NCBI GenBank assembly: GCA_963663945.1
Contig: OY760687.1
Location: 1,922,001-1,986,000 of the forward strand
Direction of reading: 5' to 3'
Length of the DNA stretch: 64,000 nucleotides
Source: Bin87 sp963663945
Lineage (GTDB): Bacteria; Chloroflexota; Dehalococcoidia; Lucifugimonadales; UBA3495
Of the stretch, positions 24,901 to 32,904 are shown piece by piece (within the stretch, counting starts at the first letter, position 1; each line of letters starts with the position of its first letter). Below the pieces are notes generated by a model. The model worked only from the letters and a program-made list of their open reading frames with translations. It was not told where the DNA came from and ran no database searches. The translations under genes were made by a program, and so were the position numbers.

Positions 24901-25701
24901 GGCCGGGCCGGACAGAATGGCGCGCACCGCCATCCGGCGGGAATCGTCGATTGGCGCTACCCCGCCGTTGGACTGCATGATCAGCACGTCCTTCAGTTGC
25001 GGGTACGCTTCGAAGCGCTCACCCAAATGGGCAAGGTAACGACTGAACACCGGACCAACGTAGGAGTTGATCACCGTCGTGCTCAGGCGGTCGAATTCCT
25101 TGATCTGAGGGATCACTTCGTGGGAGAGGGAGGTGTACACATCCGGGAACCGGCGCCGTATGAGTTCTCCCGCCTGTCGCTCGTGGTCGGGATTGAGGTA
25201 CGAGAACAGGAAACAAACCGCCAGCGCTTCGGCTCCCTCTTGGACCAAGTATTCCAGTCGATCTTCCAGGGTTGCGATGTCCAGCGGCCGGTGAACGATG
25301 CCGTTCGCCCTAACACGTTCCGGCACGTCCACCCGCAGATAGCGGGCAGCCAGTGGTTCCACGGGCGTCATTCGCAGGTTGTACCGGTCTTCTTTCAACC
25401 CCTCTCGCATCTCCAGCAGATCGCGGAAACCGTCGGTGGTGATCAGTCCAACCTTGGCGCCTTTCCGCTCCACCAGCGTGTTGGTGGCGACCGTCGAGCC
25501 GTGGATCACGAGGTCGGTGTCTCCCAACATTTGCTCCAGCGACAGGCTGTACGCGGCGGCGGCTTCGCGCAGGCCGGTCATGACGCCTTGAGAAGGATCG
25601 TCGGGAGTGGTCGGCGTTTTGAAAAAGCGAGGCCCCCCGGTTTCGCCAACCACCACGAAGTCTGTGAAAGTGCCTCCGACGTCTATCCCGATTTTGTACA
25701 C
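21943..25701 (-). CDS. Fused HyuA-HyuB hydantoinase / 5-oxoprolinase-type enzyme
   Basis: The 1252-residue protein joins both subunits of the ATP-dependent hydantoinase/oxoprolinase family. The N-terminal HyuA part (about 1-690) has the ASKHA-type opening IGIDVGGTFTDFVVV, the HGSTVATNTLVERKG block, FDMGGTSTDISLI, TLGAGGGSIARVD and MGFGGASGLHA. After a short Glu/Asn linker, HyuB starts at about residue 708 with DPITMAVVEHRLESIAQEM. It continues through DFSTAILD, the NDPYFGGSHLPDITII segment and the late GGGGFGEPG. Substrates in the family include hydantoins, 5-oxoproline, acetone and caprolactam; none is specified here. GTG start with AGGAGG 6 nt upstream. Confidence 0.92.
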   Translation of the reverse strand: MYKIGIDVGGTFTDFVVVGETGGPRFFKTPTTPDDPSQGVMTGLREAAAAYSLSLEQMLGDTDLVIHGSTVATNTLVERKGAKVGLITTDGFRDLLEMREGLKEDRYNLRMTPVEPLAARYLRVDVPERVRANGIVHRPLDIATLEDRLEYLVQEGAEALAVCFLFSYLNPDHERQAGELIRRRFPDVYTSLSHEVIPQIKEFDRLSTTVINSYVGPVFSRYLAHLGERFEAYPQLKDVLIMQSNGGVAPIDDSRRMAVRAILSGPAGGVSAAAYLGQLLAEPKIIAFDMGGTSTDISLIENGVPHITNEKFEAGWKIAAPMIDIHTLGAGGGSIARVDEGGILHVGPDSAGADPGPACYGKGGVNPTVTDASLALGYLDPGNFLGGRASLDAAAAQRALTDHVGSPLNLADADAAFGVFKVVCTTIAEGIRLMSVQRGVDPREFSMMGFGGASGLHASEVARQLQVGKVYIPASAPVLSAYGMLNTDIRYDFFRSYPVSLDRLDLDELRTILAELGAQGREKLLSQGVAKEAVDIQYSADMRYLDQIYEVTVPLPESALPETEFLAELTSNFHRRYEELYSYNQQDQEVRLVTLRSVAVGKLPRIAQLDQLEVGDRAAPVGSRRVYLEDWCEAQIYAADKLPSGTEIAGPAILESEFTTILIWPGDRATVDAMGGVELEVGQQVTRDAETTGANPTGTEAADGAAHNDPITMAVVEHRLESIAQEMTEAMLRTAMSQILNSSRDFSTAILDGDCQLVAQGEGIPVHISALPVAGVAVRDYFGADIHDGDLFILNDPYFGGSHLPDITIIRPVFHEGKPLFYGVNRAHHSDVGGGTHGGYNPRANEIFQEGLRIPPLRLYDKGVPRDDLLQMMSANVRQPENFLGDLNAQIGSVMLAAQRIQSLLADFGADRLMAVVSEILAATERQVRQFISGWPDGVYRGESLVDDDGFDSKLVPIRATVTIAGDSMTIDLSESSPQVEGFINSAYANTRSLAHAAIMYLAPMDVARNEGSMRPVQIVAPRGLVVNANPPAPVCMSTNHCAEEVVEAVFKALAPAIPQAVSAGFSRRLRYAITGMDPRTGRQFIWHFFLARGGGGASEGFDGWSNVGEINVAGGIRSPSIEVTEERFPFFIERHELLPDSGGVGAWRGGLGAVCDLIYEGQGPALLNTAGDGIVVPPFGLFGGADGQPHHYKIVSNGTERVLGSKEVGVLVNPGDHIICLSSGGGGFGEPGHRERDAAAWDLKNGYVTGR

Positions 25702-26161
25702 CTGGAACCTCCTCGTTCTGCTGGCGGCAACCGTGCCTGACCGGCAGCATCATACGCCATCGGGTCCATCGCCTCAGCGGCTCCGTGTTGACTTGTTCCA
25801 GGCGACCCCGGCCGTCGTAGACGCGCCCTGACCAATGCATGTCGTTTGCCGTGGTTCTTACCCGCAGATATAATTCTTGCGGCCTATGGCACCCAACTCG
25901 CTCGGGCCCGCCCATAGTGGCCATGATGAGCACCAGTGGCACTTGAGGATGTCCCCAGGATTTTGCACCTGAACTTATGCTGCGTCGCGCGCTGAGTAAC
26001 GCCCTGGGTTTACGAATAGCTCATTGTCCACGGCACGATTCTTGCCAAGGCCGGCCCATCGCCGCACGACGGCAAGGACACAAACCCTATGAAGTCGTCG
26101 CGGTGGCCATCCCATCGACCAGACCAAATCAACGAGCGATCACCTGATTGGAGTTATTTTT
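25702..26161. other. Divergent intergenic region with a plus-strand promoter
   Basis: This 460-bp gap separates the divergent HyuA-HyuB and LLM oxidoreductase genes. It holds one strong plus-strand promoter (25846-25874). The roughly 290 nt between that promoter and the LLM gene contain no gene I can support; GGCC-TATGG / CCATA-GTGGCC can fold into an imperfect hairpin soon after the start point. Confidence 0.55.
25846..25874 (+). promoter_or_regulatory. Promoter with an unusually long leader before the LLM gene
   Basis: The -35 TTGCCG (25846-25851) and a perfect -10 TATAAT (25869-25874) are separated by 17 bp. It points toward the LLM oxidoreductase gene, 290 bp away. Confidence 0.6.
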
Positions 26162-27187
26162 ATGAAGTTCGGCATTATGGCGATGCCCCAGCATCCATCA
26201 ACCGACTCGGCCACGCAGAGATTTCACGAGACCGTGGAGTTGACGCGGTTGGCTCGGGACGCCGGGTTCAGTTCCATCGCGTGCGGCCAGCATTTCCTTT
26301 CGCCGCCGTACCAGAACCTCCAGAGCATTCCGCTGCTGGCCCGGCTGGCCGCCGATTCGGGCGACATGAAGCTGGTGCTATCCATTCTGCTACTGCCGCT
26401 GTATTCACCCGCTGACGTCGCAGAGACCGTAGCGACACTGGACGTAATCAGCGACGGTCGCGTGGTGCTGGGCGTCGGCCTCGGATACCGCGACATCGAG
26501 TACCAGGCGTTCAACGTCGAGCGCCGGCATCGGGTTGGGCGATTCCTGGAAAGCCTGGAACTCGTCCGTAGGCTGTGGACCGAGGACGAAGTGACGTTCC
26601 ACGGCAAGCATTTCAATCTGGACAACGCGACCTGTGCTATTCGACCGGTGCAGCAGCCGCATCCGCCAATGTGGGTAGCGGCCAACTTCGACACCGTGGT
26701 CCGCAGAGCCGGTGAACTCGGTTTGCCCTGGTTCGTGAACCCACACGCCACCCTGGAAACCCTGGAAAGGCAGACGGCGATCTACAAGGAGGGCCTGGCC
26801 GCGGGCGGCCAGGAGATGCCCGCTGAGATGCCCATAATCAAGGAGATGCACATTGCGCCGACTCACGAAGAGGCAATCCGGAATGCACAGCCCTTCATGG
26901 AAGCCAAGTACCAGGCCTACGCCGACTGGGGTCAGGACAAAGCCCTGCCCGGCGACGAGGATTTCCGGATCCCCTTTGAAGAATTGGCCCGCGACCGGTT
27001 CATCCTGGGCAGCGGCGAAGAGGTTATCCAGCAGATCGAAGACCACCACCAGCGCGTGGGCGCCAACCACTTCATGTTCCGGATCTGGTATCCGGGCATG
27101 GATGCCCGCATGGCGATGCGAGTGGTGGAGCAGATGGGTGACACGGTCATTCCGTACTTCGAAAGCCGGTACGGCGCCGAGAACTGA
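26162..27187 (+). CDS. LLM-class (luciferase-like, probably F420/FMN) oxidoreductase
   Basis: This TIM-barrel flavin/F420-dependent oxidoreductase has 341 residues. It opens MKFGIMAMPQH and contains LARLAADSGDMKLV, the ATLDVISDGRVVLGVGLGYR signature, RFLESLELVRRLWTEDEVTFHG and IRPVQQPHPPMWVAA, all typical of the bacterial luciferase-like family. The substrate cannot be deduced. GGAG lies 9 nt before the ATG. It is divergent from the HyuA-HyuB gene, and a second, only distantly similar LLM protein is encoded at 57936-58778. Confidence 0.9.
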   Translation: MKFGIMAMPQHPSTDSATQRFHETVELTRLARDAGFSSIACGQHFLSPPYQNLQSIPLLARLAADSGDMKLVLSILLLPLYSPADVAETVATLDVISDGRVVLGVGLGYRDIEYQAFNVERRHRVGRFLESLELVRRLWTEDEVTFHGKHFNLDNATCAIRPVQQPHPPMWVAANFDTVVRRAGELGLPWFVNPHATLETLERQTAIYKEGLAAGGQEMPAEMPIIKEMHIAPTHEEAIRNAQPFMEAKYQAYADWGQDKALPGDEDFRIPFEELARDRFILGSGEEVIQQIEDHHQRVGANHFMFRIWYPGMDARMAMRVVEQMGDTVIPYFESRYGAEN

Positions 27188-27196
27188 CCCCTGCGG

Positions 27197-27226
27197 TTGA
27201 CTGGGCCAATTGACCGTCCATATACT
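27197..27226 (+). promoter_or_regulatory. Promoter of the yvcK-glmS unit
   Basis: The -35 TTGACT (27197-27202) and -10 TATACT (27221-27226) are separated by 18 bp, with a start near 27233 and a leader of about 55 nt. Confidence 0.7.
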
Positions 27227-27288
27227 GCTACGGGCCCAAACTCGGCGACAAGGTTGTATGCCTGCAAGATTCGACGGGTTTCGGCCGG

Positions 27289-28383
27289 ATGCCGATGAGC
27301 AATAAAAAAATTGTCGTAGTCGGTGGCGGTACGGGCAACCATACCACCCTGACTGGACTGCGTTCCCGTGAATGCGATGTCACGGCGATAGTCGCGATGA
27401 GCGACAGTGGCGGCAGCAGCGGTCGCCTTCGCGACGAGATGGGCCACCTTCCGCCCGGGGACCTGCGCCGCTGCTTGATGGCCCTGGCTTCCGACTCCGC
27501 CGAGTCCAACTTGATGCGGCGGCTTTTCGACTATCGTTTTTCCACTGGCGACGGGCTGAACGGCCACAGTTTCGGAAACCTGCTCCTGGCTGCACTCACT
27601 GAGGTGACGGGAGACACGATCACTGCCATTGATGAGGCCGCGCGAATCCTTGGGATCCGAGGCACGGTGCTGCCGGTCACACTTACCAGGTCTACCTTGT
27701 GCGCCCGGCTGTTGGATGGCTCCGAGTTGATCGGCGAATCCGCCATCGACCTGAGGAACGACCGCCTCGAAGTCGCCATTGATTACATTCATTTGGACCC
27801 AAAGGCCTACGTGTACCCGCCGGTTCTGGACGCCATCGCGGAAGCGGACGCCATCATACTGGGCCCGGGTGATATATACACCAGCGTGTTGCCTAATCTG
27901 TTGGTCGAGGACGTAGCGCAGGCAATCAACGATTCCGATGCCATTAAGATCCACGTTTGCAACCTCATGACCAAGCCCAACGAGAGCGCCGGGTTCCGCA
28001 CTTCCGACTTCCTCGCGCTCCTGATGGAATACCTGGGCACTAGCCAACCCCTGGATTTCCTGCTGGTCAACAACACGCCCGCGCCCCCGCGGTTGTTGGA
28101 GCGCTATGCTGCAGAGGGCCAACACCCGGTGGCTGTGGACGAGTCCGCCTCCCTGACCATGGTCGGACGCATAATCGAAAGACCATTGCTGGCGCCCGGG
28201 GTGTTCATTCGCCACAATCCAACCGCCCTGGCAGAGGCGATCATGGAGCTCGTCGACTCCGAGGGCGTAAGACGCCCGGAGACGATGGCTACGCCGCTGG
28301 TGTTCGACTGCGACGACATCGGCGACGTGTTGGTGCCGCAAGAAACGATGACCGTTGGCAGTGCCAACGCTGACGGCGACTGA
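27289..28383 (+). CDS. yvcK: Gluconeogenesis factor YvcK/CofD-like (UDP-sugar-binding) protein
   Basis: YvcK-type proteins bind UDP-GlcNAc and help direct carbon into the cell wall; the fold is shared with CofD transferases. The 364-residue protein shows KIVVVGGGTGNHTTLTGLR, AMSDSGGSSGRLRDEMG, PPGDLRRCLMAL, NGHSFGNLLLAALTE, and GPGDIYTSVLPNLLV, the family's ligand-binding blocks in order. The start is either ATG 27289 or ATG 27295; neither has a clear ribosome site. It is 18 nt upstream of glmS on the same transcript, which fits a shared role in amino-sugar metabolism. Confidence 0.9.
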   Translation: MPMSNKKIVVVGGGTGNHTTLTGLRSRECDVTAIVAMSDSGGSSGRLRDEMGHLPPGDLRRCLMALASDSAESNLMRRLFDYRFSTGDGLNGHSFGNLLLAALTEVTGDTITAIDEAARILGIRGTVLPVTLTRSTLCARLLDGSELIGESAIDLRNDRLEVAIDYIHLDPKAYVYPPVLDAIAEADAIILGPGDIYTSVLPNLLVEDVAQAINDSDAIKIHVCNLMTKPNESAGFRTSDFLALLMEYLGTSQPLDFLLVNNTPAPPRLLERYAAEGQHPVAVDESASLTMVGRIIERPLLAPGVFIRHNPTALAEAIMELVDSEGVRRPETMATPLVFDCDDIGDVLVPQETMTVGSANADGD

Positions 28384-28401
28384 CATCCCGGTGCAATAGG
28401 G

Positions 28402-30261
28402 ATGTGCGGTATCGTCGGATACGTGGGCGATCGCCCCGCGTGGCCCATCGTTGTCGAGGGTCTGCGCCGGTTGGAGTATCGAGGATACGATAGCGCCGGG
28501 GTCGCGGTGCTGGGCGATGAGTCCGGCCTGCAGTTGCGGAAAACCGTTGGCCGGGTTCTGGGCTTGCTCCACGACGAGAGTTGCCCGGCTCCGGATGGTT
28601 CAGCCGGGCTCGGTCACACACGTTGGGCTACGCACGGGCGGCCGTCCGAGGCCAACGCGCATCCGCACACCGATTGCACCGGGCAGATTGCCATTGCTCA
28701 CAACGGAATCGTCGAAAATCACGTCGCATTAAGGGCTGATCTGAGGCGAAAGGGCCACAGTTTCAAATCCGAGACCGACACCGAAGTCATTTCGCATCTG
28801 ATTGAGGATGCCATGAACGACGGCCTAGCGTTGCCCGCCGCCATGTTGCAGATGAGTGGGCAGGTGCAGGGACCCCAGGCGATCGTGGCGGTGCATGACG
28901 GCGACAATGACAGCCTGTGCGCCCTGAAGCTCGGGAACGCCGGCGGCGTCGCCGTTGCTCACCATGACGGGCAAGGCATTGTGTCCAGCGACTTGCCGGC
29001 GTTGTTGCCCATCGTGGGTCGGCAAGGCAATTTGCCGGTGGGGTTTTTGGAGGATGGCGAAGTCGCGGTCGTTACGCGGCAGGGCATTGCCTTCCTGAAT
29101 CGCGATGGCCGGCGCATCGAAAAAGCCATGCTGCACGTTGACCTGGACGACGTGCTCGTGGAGCGAGGGGGCTATCGGCACTTCATGCTCAAGGAGATCA
29201 TGGAGCAGCCCCAGGCCGTTACCGCCGCGCTCCGGGATCGTGTGGATTTTGCCCGGGGTCTGGTGACCTTGCCCGACCTCTCCCTCACCGATCGGGAGTT
29301 ATCCGAGGTGAGGCGAGTGGTTTTGATAGGCTGCGGCACGAGCCTCAACGCGGCCCACGTGGGACGACACCTGATTGAGCGATTGGCTGGCGTCCCCGCC
29401 GAGGCGGAATCCGCTTCCGAGTTTCGCTATCGCGAACCGTTCCTGGATCCGTCGACACTGGTCGTGGCCATCGGTCAGTCGGGCGAAACTGCCGACACGG
29501 TGGCCGCGATGGAAGCGGTCCGTGACCGCGGCGCCCGTCTGGTGACCATCTGCAATGCGCCGAACAGCCAGGCCTCCCGGCTCGCGGATCATGCGCTGCT
29601 GATGGGCTGTGGCGTGGAAGTGGGCGTCGCCAGCACCAAGACTTTTCTGTCATCGCTGACGCTGCTCAATCTGCTGGCGATTCGGCTGGGCACTGCTCGT
29701 AGCCACCTGAATTCAGGGATGTCGCGCGAATTGGTTGATGGACTGGCCAGGTTGCCCGGCAACGTTGCCGAGACTCTGGATGCCGCCCCGGAAGTTGAGC
29801 GCCTGGCGCGACACTACTACGGACGAAGCAACTTTTTATACCTCGGACGAGGCATCAACGCCCCGATTGCGACGGAAGGGGCGCTCAAGCTCAAAGAGGT
29901 CAGCTACATCCACGCCGAGGCCTACCCTGCGGGTGAAATGAAGCACGGGCCGATCGCCCTTATCGACCACGCCATGCCTACCCTGGCGCTGGCGCCCAAC
30001 GACAGCCTGTACGACAAAATGGCGAACAACGTACAGGAAGTGAAGGCTCGCGACGGAGACGTACTGGCGGTGCTCAGTCGGGGCGATGATCGGATGTCGC
30101 GTTTGGTGGATCATGCGATGTTTATCCCGGACACGCCTTCAAACTTGACGCCGTTGATCGCCACGGTCCCGCTGCAGTTGTTTGCCTACCATATCGCCGT
30201 TAGGCGTGGTTGTGACGTAGATCAGCCCCGGAACCTGGCCAAGTCAGTAACCGTCGAATAG
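28402..30261 (+). CDS. glmS: Glutamine:fructose-6-phosphate aminotransferase (isomerizing)
   Basis: GlmS makes glucosamine-6-phosphate, the first step to UDP-GlcNAc. The 619-residue protein begins MCGIVGYVG with the nucleophile Cys2 of the glutaminase domain, followed by LRRLEYRGYDSAG and GHTRWATHG. Two SIS sugar-isomerase domains have LIGCGTSLNAAHVGR, AIGQSGETADT, VGVASTKTFLSS, SYIHAEAYPAGEMKHGP, and the closing NLAKSVTVE. No glmS ribozyme is visible in the 18-nt gap before the start, so regulation must act elsewhere. Confidence 0.97.
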   Translation: MCGIVGYVGDRPAWPIVVEGLRRLEYRGYDSAGVAVLGDESGLQLRKTVGRVLGLLHDESCPAPDGSAGLGHTRWATHGRPSEANAHPHTDCTGQIAIAHNGIVENHVALRADLRRKGHSFKSETDTEVISHLIEDAMNDGLALPAAMLQMSGQVQGPQAIVAVHDGDNDSLCALKLGNAGGVAVAHHDGQGIVSSDLPALLPIVGRQGNLPVGFLEDGEVAVVTRQGIAFLNRDGRRIEKAMLHVDLDDVLVERGGYRHFMLKEIMEQPQAVTAALRDRVDFARGLVTLPDLSLTDRELSEVRRVVLIGCGTSLNAAHVGRHLIERLAGVPAEAESASEFRYREPFLDPSTLVVAIGQSGETADTVAAMEAVRDRGARLVTICNAPNSQASRLADHALLMGCGVEVGVASTKTFLSSLTLLNLLAIRLGTARSHLNSGMSRELVDGLARLPGNVAETLDAAPEVERLARHYYGRSNFLYLGRGINAPIATEGALKLKEVSYIHAEAYPAGEMKHGPIALIDHAMPTLALAPNDSLYDKMANNVQEVKARDGDVLAVLSRGDDRMSRLVDHAMFIPDTPSNLTPLIATVPLQLFAYHIAVRRGCDVDQPRNLAKSVTVE

Positions 30262-30769
30262 TCGTCTCTAGTACGGGTTGGGAGAGGGTGCGCAGTCAGG
30301 TTACCCGCATTTTGGCCGCCGGTTGTCGCGCATCATCTGACTCGCTCCTGATCTGCCGTGGTCCTTCCAAGCCGGCCGCCGATCCCAATCGCCGCTTGCG
30401 ATAATCGAGTTGAACCAGTCCGAACTCGATGAGTTTGAAACCAGCGTACAGGGACCGGTGTTCAATTGGGACGACGGTGGCCCTGTTGCCATCCGTTCTT
30501 TGATCCCGAAGGGCTGCTTGCCAGCAACGACACCACAGGCAATGCGTCGCACCAGTCCACCAGCGCAGCATAGGGCCGGATTTGTTCCGTACCCTCTCGG
30601 AATGCGCCCGGATATCAATCGCAAGGCGAAAGACGGTATTCTCGACAATTTCTTCCTGCCGCGCCTGCTGTATCATTACAAGGCAGCGGCACGTCGGGCA
30701 CGAAGATTCGCTTGATCAACCGCGCAACTTGCTAGCGCCCGGCGGCGCTGTGTTGGGGATTTGAACGAC
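30262..30769. other. Unexplained intergenic stretch between glmS and the phosphatase-family gene
   Basis: About 500 bp with overlapping open frames of 100-126 codons on both strands and no recognisable family. One plus-strand frame (30410-30715) starts with an acidic segment and ends in an Arg/Ala-rich tail; a minus-strand frame (30296-30676) is equally plausible. I cannot choose between them, and it may be noncoding. Confidence 0.45.
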
Positions 30770-31873
30770 ATGCCGCGTACCACAATGCTCGTAATGATCG
30801 ACGGGCTCGACCCGGAATACCTGGCTGCTTGCCCAGCCCCCAACCTGCAGCGATTCGCCCGCGACGGATTCCACGTGTCCGGGGGCGGCATGATGCCCAG
30901 CGTGACCAACGTCAACAATACGACCATGGTCACGGGACACTATCCTGCCCAGCACGGCATCGTCTCCAACTACTGGTTGGATCGGCAAGCCGGGATCGAA
31001 GAGTACGTCGAGTCGGGCAAGTTTATCTGTGCCGAGACCATATTCGCCCACTGCCGCCGGCAAGGCGGACGGTCGTTGCTCGCCGCATCCAAGGACAAGC
31101 TGAGGCGCCTGCTGGGCGACGACACTGATCTCGCGTTCTCATCGGAACTCCCTACTGCCGACGCATTGAGCGCCGCTGGAGATCCGCCGGACATCTATTC
31201 CCTTGAGGTCAACGGGTGGACTATCAACGCTGCCCGGTCCGCGTTGAAAGCCGAGCACTACGACCTCGCCTTCATTGCCACCACTGACTATGCGATGCAT
31301 ATGCATGGGCCGGACCAACCGGAATCGCGCCGCCACATTTCGATCCTCGATGAAGCGCTGGGGCAGTTAGTTGCTGAGGTTCCTGACGTGCAACTGCTGA
31401 TCACCGCCGATCACGGCATGTCGGACAAGCGCCGCATGCTGAACCTGCCGGCCGTGTTGCGAAAGCACGGCATCGCCGCCCGCGCCGTGCCGATCATCAA
31501 GGATCTATATGTGGTGCACCACTCCAACCTCGGAGGCTGCATCTACCTGCACCTTGACGATCCCGCCACCCTCAACGACGCGTTGGGCGTCCTGCGCGAA
31601 ACTGACGGGATCGAGGAGGCGCTACCCAGAGCCGAAGCGGCCGAGCGGTTCGCCCTGATGGGAGGGCGCATCGGGGACATTGTCGCCACCGGCGCAGCTG
31701 ACGTTGTGTTCGGCAACCCTGCTGAGGTTACCCTGCCCTCGGGCTTGCGTTCTCACGGGTCTGCCCACGAGCAGCAGGTGCCGATTATCGGTTATGGCGG
31801 GGACTTCGGCGGGTTTCAGTTCCGGGAGAACCGGGATCTGGGCAGGTACGTATCAGAACGCGTCCTCGGATGA
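30770..31873 (+). CDS. Alkaline-phosphatase-superfamily hydrolase, phosphonoacetate-hydrolase/nucleotide-pyrophosphatase-like
   Basis: This 367-residue metal-dependent hydrolase of the alkaline phosphatase superfamily opens with the metal-site VMIDGLDPEYL (Asp11). The nucleophile region is NVNNTTMVTGHYPAQHGI (Thr51 or Thr52). The second metal site is DYAMHMHGP (Asp, His, His) and ITADHGM, and a late His lies in HGSAHEQQVP. The NN-x-x-x-VTG-x-x-P-x-x-HGI pattern is closest, from memory, to phosphonoacetate hydrolase, but pyrophosphatase or phosphomutase relatives share it. It precedes thrB and lysC by 28 nt and may be in one operon with them, which offers an alternative role in amino-acid metabolism. 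Confidence 0.8.
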   Translation: MPRTTMLVMIDGLDPEYLAACPAPNLQRFARDGFHVSGGGMMPSVTNVNNTTMVTGHYPAQHGIVSNYWLDRQAGIEEYVESGKFICAETIFAHCRRQGGRSLLAASKDKLRRLLGDDTDLAFSSELPTADALSAAGDPPDIYSLEVNGWTINAARSALKAEHYDLAFIATTDYAMHMHGPDQPESRRHISILDEALGQLVAEVPDVQLLITADHGMSDKRRMLNLPAVLRKHGIAARAVPIIKDLYVVHHSNLGGCIYLHLDDPATLNDALGVLRETDGIEEALPRAEAAERFALMGGRIGDIVATGAADVVFGNPAEVTLPSGLRSHGSAHEQQVPIIGYGGDFGGFQFRENRDLGRYVSERVLG

Positions 31874-31901
31874 CGGACGCGAAGATCTGGAGGAGGAACC
31901 C

Positions 31902-32825
31902 TTGACTACGGTGGAAGTGCGGGCCCCGGCCACGACTGCCAATCTTGGCCCTGGATACGATTGTTTGGGCATGGCCCTGGATTTGTGGAACACGTTGACC
32001 GTGGAGGTTCTTCCGGCGGGCTCCGAACCGGCGGTGGTGGTTTCGGGCGAGGGCGCCGGTGAATTGGACGTTGACACCCAGAATTTGACCTACCGGGCCA
32101 TGGAGTTTCTATTCAACGAAGCAGATGCCCCGATCCCGCCTCTGTCGCTGCGGTGCGACAACACGATCCCGCTGAGCCGGGGCATGGGGAGCAGCGCGGC
32201 GGCCATTTCCGGCGGCCTCGTTGCGGCCAATCGGCTTCTCAACGATGTGTTCAGCCAGGATGACCTGCTGGAAATGGCAGCAACCATCGAGGGCCATCCC
32301 GACAATGTGGCTGCTGCCGTCCACGGAGGCCTAAGGTTGGTGGTCCTGGAAGACAATCGTTTGTACACCGCGCCCATTCGAGTTCCGGAAGAAATGCAGG
32401 CGGTTTTGTTCATCCCGGATCGGCGGATTGCTACCGCGGATGCCCGGCGAGTTTTGCCAGATCAAATATCCGTAGCCGACGCGGTGTACAATATGAGCCG
32501 CACCGCGTTGCTCGTCGCCAGTATGGAATCGGAGCATCCGGAATACCTCAACATTGCCACGCAGGATCGCCTGCACCAGCCCTATAGGCAAACGATCTTT
32601 CCGCAGATGAAGGTGATTTTTGCTGCTGCTCAGGCGGCCGGCGCATTCGGCGTCTTCCTGTCCGGAAGTGGAAGCACTATTTTGGCCCTTGCCCGTGATC
32701 GAGCCATGACCGTAGCCTATGAAATGTTTGACGCCGCGAGGCTGGCCGGGGTTGATGGACGGGTCGAAGTGACCCAACCGACCGTCCTCGGAGCGCATGT
32801 CGTTACCGAAAGCGCGGGTCCATAG
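31902..32825 (+). CDS. thrB: Homoserine kinase
   Basis: ThrB phosphorylates homoserine in threonine synthesis. The 307-residue GHMP kinase has the N-terminal VRAPATTANLGPGYDCLGMAL block, the ATP loop IPLSRGMGSSAAAISGGL, IEGHPDNVAAAVHGG, and the C-terminal AFGVFLSGSGSTILAL. The start is a TTG at 31902 with AGGAGG 5 nt upstream; the frame extends further upstream, but only within the preceding gene. It is followed by lysC after 79 nt, placing two steps of the aspartate pathway together. Confidence 0.93.
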   Translation: MTTVEVRAPATTANLGPGYDCLGMALDLWNTLTVEVLPAGSEPAVVVSGEGAGELDVDTQNLTYRAMEFLFNEADAPIPPLSLRCDNTIPLSRGMGSSAAAISGGLVAANRLLNDVFSQDDLLEMAATIEGHPDNVAAAVHGGLRLVVLEDNRLYTAPIRVPEEMQAVLFIPDRRIATADARRVLPDQISVADAVYNMSRTALLVASMESEHPEYLNIATQDRLHQPYRQTIFPQMKVIFAAAQAAGAFGVFLSGSGSTILALARDRAMTVAYEMFDAARLAGVDGRVEVTQPTVLGAHVVTESAGP

Positions 32826-32904
32826 CAGAAACCCGCGCCGCTCCTCCCGGTCAGGCTGACAGGAACCCGGGTTTCCCACGCACTTCACCTTCCGAGCATT
32901 TCTG

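Noticed and set aside
28384..28401. glmS ribozyme or riboswitch
   Set aside because: Only 18 nt separate yvcK and glmS, too short for the ribozyme.
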